Positions 17,191-25,551 of a stretch of 64,000 nucleotides of DNA are shown here, piece by piece. Position 1 is the stretch's first letter. The number at the start of each line of letters is the position of its first letter. The notes below the pieces were generated by a model, which made no database searches, was not told the DNA's origin, and was given only the letters and a program-made list of their open reading frames with translations. Made by a program: the position numbers and the translations under genes. This stretch comes from JBGQOG01 sp052113705 (lineage in GTDB: Bacteria; Pseudomonadota; Alphaproteobacteria; Rhodobacterales; Rhodobacteraceae), in NCBI RefSeq assembly GCF_052113705.1, contig NZ_JBGQOG010000010.1, positions 1 through 64,000 of the forward strand. The letters run 5' to 3'.

Positions 17191-17888
17191 TCTTCGTTGT
17201 ATCGGTAGCCGATGCCATAGAGCGTCTCGATCGCGCCAAACTCATCATCGGCGGTGCGCATTTTCTTGCGCAGCCGTTTGATGTGGCTGTCGATGGTCCG
17301 GTCGTCGACATAGACTTGGTCGTCATAGGCGACATCCATCAGCTGATCGCGGCTTTTCACAAAGCCCGGACGTGTGGCCAGCGCCTGCAACAGCAGGAAT
17401 TCGGTCACCGTCAGCGTTACCTCGCGACCCTTCCAGGTCACCGAATGCCGCAGCGGGTCCATCGTCAGCTGGCCGCGCACCATCACCTTGGTTTCTTCCG
17501 TCGTCGCCACCTCGCCGGTGGTGATCGCCTCCTGACGCCGCAGGAGCGCACGGATGCGCTCGACCAGCAGACGTTGCGAGAAGGGCTTTTTCACATAATC
17601 ATCGGCGCCCATCCGCAGGCCCAGCACCTCGTCGATCTCATCATCTTTCGAGGTCAGGAAAATGATCGGAATCGAGGTCTTCTGCCGCAAGCGCTGCAAC
17701 AGATCCATCCCGTCCATCCGGGGCATCTTGATGTCCAGCACGGCCATGTCCGGCATCCGCTTGGTGAAAGCCTCCAGCGCAGATTGGCCATCGTTATAGG
17801 TCTCGACCTCAAAGCCCTCAGCCTCGAGGGTCATTGATACGGAGGTCAGAATATTACGGTCGTCATCGACCAAGGCGATACGCGACAT
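17187..17888 (-). CDS. chvI: ChvI-type response regulator
   Basis: This 233-residue OmpR/PhoB-class regulator has a receiver domain with the phosphorylation site Asp52 (VLDIKMPRMDG), an acidic pair near the N terminus (VDDD) and a conserved lysine in DDYVKKPF. The C-terminal winged helix ends VYVDDRTIDSHIKRLRKKMR. It heads the operon chvI-chvG-hprK-rapZ-EIIA-ptsH and is divergent from pckA, a target of this system in rhizobia. AAGGAAA precedes the ATG at 17888. Confidence 0.95.
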   Translation of the reverse strand: MSRIALVDDDRNILTSVSMTLEAEGFEVETYNDGQSALEAFTKRMPDMAVLDIKMPRMDGMDLLQRLRQKTSIPIIFLTSKDDEIDEVLGLRMGADDYVKKPFSQRLLVERIRALLRRQEAITTGEVATTEETKVMVRGQLTMDPLRHSVTWKGREVTLTVTEFLLLQALATRPGFVKSRDQLMDVAYDDQVYVDDRTIDSHIKRLRKKMRTADDEFGAIETLYGIGYRYNEE

Positions 17889-18221
17889 CGTGGGTTTCCT
17901 TGTTACTGCTCTGCCTTTGTTTTTTCAGCACTGTCCGCTTTCCCGCCCGCAGAATCAACCGGGATTAGCGAATCACCCTGCCGCAACAGCGTCATCAAAC
18001 TCTGAATCGCCTAAGGTTTGACGAATTTACCCTGATGCGCCGAACTGGTTGCGCTAAACTTAAGATGGTTGCGCTAACGGAAGCAAACCCTTCTATTCCT
18101 TCATTTATCTGTCATGCTATAGGCGTCGCATCCCCCCTGCGAAAGGTCGGGATCGGTCCCCCAAGGCCCGGGGGCCGCCGCGAACCATGATCCGCCGATT
18201 ACCGGCATCGGGAGCTTGAAG
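17889..18221. promoter_or_regulatory. Divergent chvI/pckA control region with direct repeats
   Basis: This 333-base gap holds no gene. Two identical 12-mers, TGGTTGCGCTAA, lie at 18046-18057 and 18066-18077, exactly 20 bp apart and so on one face of the helix. The second extends to a GTT...AAC half-palindrome. An extended -10-like TGCTATAGG (18115-18123) is followed by the pckA leader and GGGAG (18210-18214). The repeats look like regulator sites for pckA, with the LacI family a reasonable guess. Confidence 0.6.
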
Positions 18222-19820
18222 ATGAATATTGGACGTGTGAACCCGGCGAACCGCCTGGAAGACCAAGGCATCAACGGCCTCGGCCATGTCTATTACAACC
18301 TGATCGAACCCGCCCTTGTCGAGGCGGCCGTCAAGCGTGGTGAAGGCGTGCTGGGCAAGGGCGGCGCACTCTATGCGACCACCGGCGCCCATACCGGCCG
18401 CTCGCCGAAGGACAAGTTCGTTGTGCGCACCCCCGCGGTCGAAGACAGCATCTGGTGGGAAAACAACGCCCCGATGACCCCGGCGGCCTTCGACGTTCTG
18501 CATGCCGATATGCTCGAGCATATGAAGGGCCGCGACTATTTCGTGCAGGATCTCTACGCCGGTGCCGATCCCGAGCTGCGCCTCGACGTGCGGGTGGTGA
18601 CCGAGCTGGCCTGGCATGGCCTGTTCATCCGTCACCTGCTGCGCCGCCCCGAGGCCGCCGAACTGGCAAGCTTCGTGCCGGAATTCACCATCATCAACTG
18701 CCCGACCTTCAAGGCCGATCCGGCCCGTCACGGCTGCCGCACGGAGACGGTGATCGCGCTCAACTTCGACAAGAAGCTGATCCTGATCGGCAACACCGCC
18801 TATGCCGGTGAGAACAAGAAATCGGTCTTCACCCTCCTGAACTACATCCTGCCCGGCAAGGGCGTGATGCCGATGCATTGCTCGGCGAACCATGCCATCG
18901 GCGATGAGGAAGATACCGCAATCTTCTTCGGCCTCTCGGGCACCGGCAAAACCACGCTCTCGGCCGATCCGTCGCGCATCCTGATCGGTGATGACGAGCA
19001 TGGCTGGTCGGACCGCGGCACCTTCAACTTCGAAGGCGGGTGCTACGCAAAAACCATCAACCTCAGCGCCGAGGCAGAGCCGGAAATCTACGCCACCTGC
19101 TCGAAATTCGGCACCGTGGTCGAAAACATGATCTACGACGCCGACACGCTGGAGCTGGATTTCGAGGATAACTCGATCACCGACAACATGCGCTGCGCCT
19201 ATCCGCTCGACTATATCTCGAACGCATCCGGCAATTCGCTGGGCGGCAATCCGAAGAACATCGTGATGCTGACCTGCGATGCCTACGGCGTTCTGCCGCC
19301 GATCAGCCGCCTGACCCCGGCGCAGGCCATGTACCACTTCCTCTCCGGCTTCACCTCCAAGACGCCGGGCACCGAAGTGGGCGTGGTCGAGCCGACCCCG
19401 ACCTTCTCGACCTGCTTCGGCGCCCCCTTCATGCCGCGCCGGCCGGAAGTCTACGGCAAACTGCTGCAAGAGAAGATCGCCAAGACCGGTGCAAACTGCT
19501 GGCTGGTGAACACCGGCTGGACCGGCGGCGCCTTTGGCACCGGCAAACGGATGCCGATCAAGGCCACGCGCGCCCTGCTGACCGCCGCCCTTGATGGCTC
19601 GCTCAGCGCGGTGCAGTTCCGCAAGGATCCGAACTTCGGCTTTGAGGTACCGGTTCTGGTGGCGGGCGTTGACACCACGCTGCTCGATCCGCGCGCAACC
19701 TGGGCCGACAAAGGCGCCTATGATGCGCAGGCCAAGAAACTGGTCGAGATGTTCTCGAACAATTTCGCGCAATATGTGCCCTATATCGATGCCGACGTGA
19801 AAGCCGCCGCCATCGGCTGA
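18222..19820 (+). CDS. pckA: Phosphoenolpyruvate carboxykinase (ATP)
   Basis: PckA converts oxaloacetate and ATP to phosphoenolpyruvate, the entry step of gluconeogenesis. The 532-residue protein has the kinase loop GLSGTGKTT at residues 237-245, followed by the metal and nucleotide sites around LIGDDEHGW, and the substrate motif TGAHTGRSPKDKF near the N terminus. The ATG at 18222 follows GGGAG with good spacing; a TTG two codons upstream is in frame but less likely. It is monocistronic, with a terminator at 19847-19875. The upstream repeats and the divergent chvI suggest control by carbon source and acid stress. Confidence 0.97.
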   Translation: MNIGRVNPANRLEDQGINGLGHVYYNLIEPALVEAAVKRGEGVLGKGGALYATTGAHTGRSPKDKFVVRTPAVEDSIWWENNAPMTPAAFDVLHADMLEHMKGRDYFVQDLYAGADPELRLDVRVVTELAWHGLFIRHLLRRPEAAELASFVPEFTIINCPTFKADPARHGCRTETVIALNFDKKLILIGNTAYAGENKKSVFTLLNYILPGKGVMPMHCSANHAIGDEEDTAIFFGLSGTGKTTLSADPSRILIGDDEHGWSDRGTFNFEGGCYAKTINLSAEAEPEIYATCSKFGTVVENMIYDADTLELDFEDNSITDNMRCAYPLDYISNASGNSLGGNPKNIVMLTCDAYGVLPPISRLTPAQAMYHFLSGFTSKTPGTEVGVVEPTPTFSTCFGAPFMPRRPEVYGKLLQEKIAKTGANCWLVNTGWTGGAFGTGKRMPIKATRALLTAALDGSLSAVQFRKDPNFGFEVPVLVAGVDTTLLDPRATWADKGAYDAQAKKLVEMFSNNFAQYVPYIDADVKAAAIG

Positions 19821-19846
19821 ACCGCACCCTTGTTACGCCAATAGCG

Positions 19847-19875
19847 AAAGGCCGGAACTCAGGTTCCGGCCTTTT
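19847..19875 (+). terminator. Intrinsic terminator of pckA
   Basis: The arms AAAGGCCGGAAC and GTTCCGGCCTTT, with a TCAG loop, end in TTTT. The site lies 27 bases after the pckA stop. Confidence 0.88.
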
Positions 19876-19993
19876 CATATTTCGGCGACGATCACACCGG
19901 ATGCCGCATCACGGCGCGGCCCCTCCCGGCCGCGCGCCCGGAATGCACCGACGCCACGCGCCACCCCGGATGCCGCAATCAACATCCATCCAT

Positions 19994-20047
19994 TCTTCTT
20001 GGCCAAAATACCTCGGGGGAGGCCGCAGGCCGGGGGCAGAGCCCCCC
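19994..20047 (-). repeat. Dispersed intergenic element, copy 3
   Basis: On the minus strand, downstream of rnr, a GC hairpin (GGGGGC/GCCCCC with AGA loop, 20032-20047) is followed by CCCCCGAGGTATTTTG and CCAAGAAG. The order hairpin, then T-rich core, then CAAGAAG matches the other copies and points away from the 3' end of rnr. Confidence 0.65.
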
Positions 20048-20066
20048 GCGCCGCCCGCAGATGGCG

Positions 20067-22331
20067 CTACTTCTTCTGCCGCACCCGCTTCACCTTCCGG
20101 GCGACACCACGCTCCCGCGCCTTGGTGGCCGCCAGCTTGCGCCCGCCCATCCGCCGCCCGCCCTTGGATCCCCCGCCGCCCGGCAGATCCTTGCCCTCGA
20201 TCTCCAAGAGTTCCAGCATCAGCCCGCCGGTCATCGGCACCGCCTCCTGCAGCCGCACCTTGACCCGCAGCCCGATCCCCAGCGTCAGCCCGGTATCCGC
20301 CCCCATCAGCGTCTGACTGTCGCGGTCATAGTGGAAGAACTCGCGCCCGATCGAGCGGATCGGCACCAGACCATCCGCCCCGGTCCCATCCAGCTTCACG
20401 AAGGCACCGAATTTCTGCACCCCCGAGATCCGCCCGGAAAACTCGCTGCCCACCCGGTCCGAAAGATAGGCGGCCAGATAGCGGTCCGTCGTATCGCGTT
20501 CCGCGGTCATCGAGCGGCGCTCGGTGTCCGAGATCTGCTTGGCGGTGTCGTGCAGCTCTTCGATGTCCTGCACCGAGAGGCCATCCTTACCCCAGCCATG
20601 CCCCGAAATCAGCGCCCGGTGCACGATCAGGTCGGAATAGCGGCGGATCGGCGAGGTGAAATGCGCGTAAGAGCGCAAGGCAAGCCCGAAATGCCCCATA
20701 TTCTCCGGGTAGTAATAGGCCTGCGTCATCGAGCGCAACGTGGTGATGTTCAAAAGCTCATCAAATTCGCTGCCCTCCGCCTGCGCCAACAGCCGGTTGA
20801 GATGCGCGGTTTTCAGCACCTGCCCCTTGGCCAAGGTGAAGCCCGAGGCCTCCGCCACTTCCCGCAACGCATCCAGCTTCTCGACCGAGGGCTCCTCGTG
20901 CACGCGGTACAGGAGCGGGCGGCGCAGCCGTTCCAGCTCTTCGGCGGCCGCCACATTGGCCAGCACCATGAACTCCTCGATCAGCTTGTGCGCATCAAGG
21001 CGTTCCTTGAAATTGACCGAAGAAACCTTGCCGTCCTCGCCCAGCTCAATCCGCCGTTCGGGCAGATCCAGCTCCAGGGGTTGCCGCGCATGGCGGGCGA
21101 TACACAAAGCCTCATAGGCTTCATAAAGCGGGTTGATCACCGGCTCGAGCAGTGGGCCACAGCGGTCTGAAGGGTTCCCATCCCGCGCCGCCTGCACCTC
21201 TTCATAGGAGAGCGAGGCTGCGGATTTCATCATCGCGCGCAGGAACTTGTGGCTCAGCTTTTCGCCCTGCGCGCTCAGCACCATCCGCGCCACGATACAG
21301 GCCCGGCTCACCCCCTCATGCAGCGAGCAGAGATCGCCCGACAGGCGGTCCGGCAGCATCGGCACCACACGGTCGGGGAAATAGGTGGAATTGCCGCGCT
21401 TTTTCGCCTCGCGGTCCAGGGCCGAGCCCGGCGTCACATAATGTGCCACATCGGCGATGCCGACCCAAAGGATAAAGCCCCCCGGATTGAGGGCATTCTC
21501 ATCGCGCTCGACAAAACAGGCGTCATCGTGATCGCGGGCATCCGAGGGGTCGATGGTGACAAAGGGCAGATCGCGCAGATCCTCGCGCCCCGAAAGGTCA
21601 GCGGGTTTGGCCGCATCCGCCTCGGCGATCACCGCATCGGGGAAATCATCGGGGATCCCGTGCTGATGGATGGCGATCAGCGAAACCGCTTTCGGCGCCG
21701 AAGGATCGCCCAGACGCTCGCTGATGCGCGCGCGCGGCAGGCCCATGCGCTGCTTCGATCCGGCCAGTTCCGCCTCAACCAGCTCGCCATCTTCGGCGTC
21801 GAGGGTAAACCCGGCGGGCACCAGCCATTCCTTGTCCGCGCCCTTGTCGATCGGCATGATCCGCCCGCCCTCGGCGGATTTGCGGAAAATGCCCACGATC
21901 TTATGCGCCGCGACGCCGATCTTGCGGATCAGCCGCGCCTCATAATGATGATCCTGCCCGGAGACCTGCAGCAGTTTGGCGAGGATGCGGTCGCCCTCGG
22001 CCACCGGCGCATCGCCCGCACGCGGGGTGAACAGCACGCGCGGCACCGGGCCTTCGCCTTCCCATTCGAGGGGGCGGGCGAATTGATCGCCATCGGCATC
22101 CTCGGCCAGGATCTGCAAAATGGTGACCGGCGGCAGGGTGTCGGCATCGCGGTAATTGTGCCGCTTGCGCTCAACCAGCCCCTCTTCGGCCATTTCCTTC
22201 AGGATCCGCTTCAGCTCGATCCGGGCGGCGCCCTTGATGCCAAAGGCCTTGGCAATGTCGCGTTTCGCCCCGGCGCCCGGATGATCGGCAAGCCAGTCGA
22301 GGATCTCTTTTTTGGTGGGTATCTGTGTCAT
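20067..22331 (-). CDS. rnr: Ribonuclease R
   Basis: This 754-residue 3'-5' exoribonuclease degrades structured RNA. It has an N-terminal winged-helix and cold-shock region, the catalytic RNB domain with the metal-binding acidic cluster TIDPSDARDHDDAC (about residues 269-282), and an S1 domain near 640-720. A basic Lys/Arg-rich tail (KGGRRMGGRK...KVRQKK) is typical of RNase R. The nearest upstream gene is dapE, which ends 101 bases away on the same strand. It ends at a copy of the intergenic element described elsewhere. Confidence 0.95.
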   Translation of the reverse strand: MTQIPTKKEILDWLADHPGAGAKRDIAKAFGIKGAARIELKRILKEMAEEGLVERKRHNYRDADTLPPVTILQILAEDADGDQFARPLEWEGEGPVPRVLFTPRAGDAPVAEGDRILAKLLQVSGQDHHYEARLIRKIGVAAHKIVGIFRKSAEGGRIMPIDKGADKEWLVPAGFTLDAEDGELVEAELAGSKQRMGLPRARISERLGDPSAPKAVSLIAIHQHGIPDDFPDAVIAEADAAKPADLSGREDLRDLPFVTIDPSDARDHDDACFVERDENALNPGGFILWVGIADVAHYVTPGSALDREAKKRGNSTYFPDRVVPMLPDRLSGDLCSLHEGVSRACIVARMVLSAQGEKLSHKFLRAMMKSAASLSYEEVQAARDGNPSDRCGPLLEPVINPLYEAYEALCIARHARQPLELDLPERRIELGEDGKVSSVNFKERLDAHKLIEEFMVLANVAAAEELERLRRPLLYRVHEEPSVEKLDALREVAEASGFTLAKGQVLKTAHLNRLLAQAEGSEFDELLNITTLRSMTQAYYYPENMGHFGLALRSYAHFTSPIRRYSDLIVHRALISGHGWGKDGLSVQDIEELHDTAKQISDTERRSMTAERDTTDRYLAAYLSDRVGSEFSGRISGVQKFGAFVKLDGTGADGLVPIRSIGREFFHYDRDSQTLMGADTGLTLGIGLRVKVRLQEAVPMTGGLMLELLEIEGKDLPGGGGSKGGRRMGGRKLAATKARERGVARKVKRVRQKK

Positions 22332-22432
22332 AGCCCTGCGGTAGCAGAATCCATGCAGCGCGTCATCGGGAAAGCAGAGGCCGCGCGCCCCGCAGGTGCC
22401 CCCACCCCCCGAAATTTAAGCCCCGCCGCGGA

Positions 22433-23593
22433 TCAGGCGAAATAATCGCGCAGGATCCGGGCATAGATGGCTTTCAGCTGCACGATCTGCCCGGTTTCGA
22501 TCCGCTCATCGACCTTGTGCATCGTCTTGCCCACCAGCCCGAATTCCACCACCGGGCAATGGTCTTTGACAAAGCGCGCATCCGAGGTCCCGCCCGAGGT
22601 CGATAGCTCCGGCACCACCCCGGTTTCCGCCGTCACCGCCCCGGCGACCAGCGCCACGAAATCCCCCGGCGGCGTCAGGAAGCTGTCGCCCGACACCTCC
22701 ACCCGCAGATCGAAAGTAACCCCCGAGGCTTCGGTGACCGCCGCCGCCAGACCCTTGGCCCAGTCTGTCAGGCTGCCCGCGCTGTGCGCATCGTTAAAGC
22801 GGATGTTCACCGTGGCGCGCGCCTCGGCGGGCACCACATTGTTCGCGGGATTGCCGCAGTCAATCGTGGTGACCTGCAGGGTTGAGGGGTCGAAATGCGC
22901 GGTCCCCGCATCCAGCGGCGCGGCGGTCATCTGCCCCAAGAGCGCCACCAGCGCATGCAGCGGGTTTTTCGCCAGATGCGGATAGGCGGCATGTCCCTGC
23001 ACCCCCTTGGCGGTGATGTAAAAGGTCATCGAGCCGCGGCGACCGATCTTCATCATCTGTCCCATATGGTCGGGGCAGGTAGGCTCGCCCACCAGACAGA
23101 CCGACATCGCCTCGCCCGCCTCCGCCATCCAGTCGAGAATCGCGCGGGTGCCGTCGCGCCCCGCCCCTTCCTCATCGCCGGTGATGGTCAGGATCACCGC
23201 GCCTTCGGGCGGGGTTTCGCGCACGAAATCCACCGCCGCCGCCGCAAAAGCCGCCACGCCCGTCTTCATATCGGTGGCGCCGCGCCCCCAGAGCACGCCC
23301 TCCACGATCTCGCCCCCGAACGGGTCATGGCGCCAGGCGGCGGCATCGCCCACCGGCACCACATCGGTATGGCCGTTGAAGCCGAATGTGCGGGCGGCCC
23401 CCTTGGCCCCCCAGCGCGCAAAGAGATTCGAAATGCCGTTCCGCTCAACCCGCGTGCAGGCGAATCCCGCGTCTTCCAGCAGGTTGTGCAGCAAAACCAA
23501 CGCCCCACCCTCCGCCGGGGTCACCGAGGGGCAGCGGATCAGCGCCGCACTCAGGGCGACGGGATCAATGGGGGATGCGGCGGTCTCAGTCAT
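22433..23593 (-). CDS. dapE: Succinyl-diaminopimelate desuccinylase
   Basis: DapE hydrolyses N-succinyl-LL-diaminopimelate in lysine and peptidoglycan precursor synthesis. The 386-residue M20-family protein has the metal-ligand motif GFNGHTDVVP (His75, Asp77), the catalytic-acid region TGDEEGAG (Glu141, Glu142), and GTSDARF for the second-site region. A CAGGAG ribosome site selects the ATG at 23593; the frame stays open to 23770 without a better start. It is divergent from the Hint cassette across a 317-base gap. Family length is about 375-390. Confidence 0.94.
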   Translation of the reverse strand: MTETAASPIDPVALSAALIRCPSVTPAEGGALVLLHNLLEDAGFACTRVERNGISNLFARWGAKGAARTFGFNGHTDVVPVGDAAAWRHDPFGGEIVEGVLWGRGATDMKTGVAAFAAAAVDFVRETPPEGAVILTITGDEEGAGRDGTRAILDWMAEAGEAMSVCLVGEPTCPDHMGQMMKIGRRGSMTFYITAKGVQGHAAYPHLAKNPLHALVALLGQMTAAPLDAGTAHFDPSTLQVTTIDCGNPANNVVPAEARATVNIRFNDAHSAGSLTDWAKGLAAAVTEASGVTFDLRVEVSGDSFLTPPGDFVALVAGAVTAETGVVPELSTSGGTSDARFVKDHCPVVEFGLVGKTMHKVDERIETGQIVQLKAIYARILRDYFA

Positions 23594-23910
23594 CGAAAAC
23601 TCCTGCGAAACGGGCCCTAGACCTAGCGCGGGCGGCGGCGCGCTGCAATCGGCTGCCGCTTTGTCGGCGGGATCAGACTGTTGCGCCTCGGCCACCCTGC
23701 CGCGAGGGAACCCGCCAATGCGGCGCAAAAGTATTAACAGATCCCCGTCTTTCCGGCATGAATTACGCAAAAGACGGCCCAGAGGCAGGGCAAACGCAAG
23801 GGGACAAAGAGCCCCGCGACAGGCACGGCAGTGACGACAGCAGTGATCTTACGGGGGCGTATGTCCCCGCCGCAGCGTTTGCGCTGTCTCCAAGAATTTT
23901 GGAGGCACGA
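23594..23910. promoter_or_regulatory. Divergent dapE/Hint-cassette control region
   Basis: No gene is visible in this 317-base gap. It contains an 8-bp inverted repeat, CCGTCTTT (23745-23752) and AAAGACGG (23770-23777), with a 17-base spacer rich in A/T for this genome, and a small GC hairpin (CGGGG/CCCCG, 23852-23869) in the leader of the Hint gene. The inverted repeat could be an operator for either gene. No convincing -35/-10 pair was found. Confidence 0.45.
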
Positions 23911-25551
23911 ATGGCGACAGGTTCCGAGCTGAGCTATAACACCAGCGCTTCGGCGATGCAGATGGCGAATGCGATCTTTGGCGATGGCGTCAAGGTGGTC
24001 AGCGCCAGCTACAGCGGCGACGCCAGTTCATCGGCCATCTATTCGCGCGGCGACAGCCGGTCTCCGGAGGCGACGCCCTCGGACACCGGCGTGATCCTGT
24101 CGACCGGGCGGGTGACCGATTTCACCCGCAGCTGGGGCGATCCGAACACCTCCGCCTCCACCTCAACCGACACCTGGGGCGTCAACAACAACGCGGCCTT
24201 CAATGCGCTGGCGGGCACCAACACCTATGATGCGGCCCTGCTGGATGTGAACTTTGTCCCCACCGGCAATGTGATGACGATCCAGTTCACCTTCTCGTCG
24301 GAAGAATATCCCGAGTACATCAACTCGGCCTATAACGACATGATCGGCGTCTGGATCAACGGCAGCCCGGTCGAGATGAGCGTCGGCAACGGCGATGCCT
24401 CGGTCACCAACATCAATGCCGGCAACAACGCCAATCTCTACATCAACAACACCGGTGACAGCTACAACACCGAGATGGACGGCTTTACCCTGACGCTGAC
24501 GCTGACGATTCCGGTCAATGCCGGGGTCACCAACAGCATCCGCATCGGCATCGCGGATGTGTCGGATTCACAATATGATTCAAACCTGCTGATCGCCGGG
24601 GATTCCATCCAGACCACCCTTGTCGCCCTCGAAGACCAGATCACGATGGGATTGGGCGGCAACCGCGTGCTGGATGTGCTCGGCAATGACGTGAACACCA
24701 CCGGCGGCACGCTGACCATCACCCAGATCAACGGCGTCTCGGTGCATCCCGGTGACAGCGTCACCCTGCCCTCGGGCGATGTGATCACGCTGAACAGCGA
24801 CGGCACGTTGAATGTACACACGGATCAGGACGCGGATGATGTGAGCTTCACCTATCAGGTGACCAGTTCGACCGGGGCCACCGACATCGGCATGGTCACC
24901 GTGCACACCGTGCCCTGTTTTGCCCGTGGCACCCGCATTCTGACACCCGAAGGCCTGCGCCCGGTCGAAGACCTTTGCCCCGGCGATCTGGTGCTGACCC
25001 GCGATCAGGGCGCGCAGCCCCTGCGCTGGATTGGCGCGCGCAGCGTGCCCGCGCGGGGCGCGATGGCCCCCGTCCACCTCGCCGCCGGTGCGCTCGGCGC
25101 GCATGGCGCGCTGACCCTCTCGCCGCAGCACCGGATCTTGCTGCGCGAGCCGCGGGCGGAACTCCTCTTTGGGGTGTCCGAAGTGCTGGTGGCCGCTAAG
25201 GATCTCGTTGATGGCGATCAGATCATCCGGCAGGAAGCCGAGGAAATCACCTATCTGCACCTGCTCTTTGACCGCCACCAGGTCATCTGGTCCGAGGGGC
25301 TGGCCACCGAGAGCTTCCGCCCCGGTCCGCAGGTGATGACCGGGATGGAGGCGGCGGTGCAGGCCGAGATCCTCGCGCTTTTCCCCGAGCTCTGCCCGTT
25401 GACGGGCGCGGGCTATGGTCCCGCCGCCCGGCGCTTGCTGAAACAGCATGAGGTACAGGTGCTGCTGGCCGAGGGGCCCTTGCACCGGCAAAACGCCGAA
25501 CCGCCGCGGCGGATGCTCCACCCCGCGGCGCAGGATCAGCGCGCCGCATGA
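23911..25551 (+). CDS. Secreted-type choice-of-anchor L / Hint-domain protein
   Basis: This 546-residue protein has three visible parts. Residues about 5-235 form a choice-of-anchor L-like beta domain (VSASYSGDAS, GVILSTGRV, FTFSSEEYPEYINSAYNDMIGVWING). Residues about 240-330 resemble a cadherin/VCBS-like beta repeat (NRVLDVLGNDVN to DVSFTYQVTS). Residues about 334-480 are a Hint domain starting at Cys336 (PCFARGTRILTPEG) with LSPQHRILLRE and AELLFG. There is no classical signal peptide, so type I export is plausible. GGAGG at 23901-23905 picks the ATG at 23911. It overlaps the next Hint gene by 4 bases. Whether the Hint domain cleaves is unknown. Confidence 0.8.
   Translation: MATGSELSYNTSASAMQMANAIFGDGVKVVSASYSGDASSSAIYSRGDSRSPEATPSDTGVILSTGRVTDFTRSWGDPNTSASTSTDTWGVNNNAAFNALAGTNTYDAALLDVNFVPTGNVMTIQFTFSSEEYPEYINSAYNDMIGVWINGSPVEMSVGNGDASVTNINAGNNANLYINNTGDSYNTEMDGFTLTLTLTIPVNAGVTNSIRIGIADVSDSQYDSNLLIAGDSIQTTLVALEDQITMGLGGNRVLDVLGNDVNTTGGTLTITQINGVSVHPGDSVTLPSGDVITLNSDGTLNVHTDQDADDVSFTYQVTSSTGATDIGMVTVHTVPCFARGTRILTPEGLRPVEDLCPGDLVLTRDQGAQPLRWIGARSVPARGAMAPVHLAAGALGAHGALTLSPQHRILLREPRAELLFGVSEVLVAAKDLVDGDQIIRQEAEEITYLHLLFDRHQVIWSEGLATESFRPGPQVMTGMEAAVQAEILALFPELCPLTGAGYGPAARRLLKQHEVQVLLAEGPLHRQNAEPPRRMLHPAAQDQRAA

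Noticed and set aside
18117..19772. 551-codon minus-strand open frame opposite pckA
   Set aside because: It lies wholly antisense to pckA and its terminal parts; no recognisable domain.
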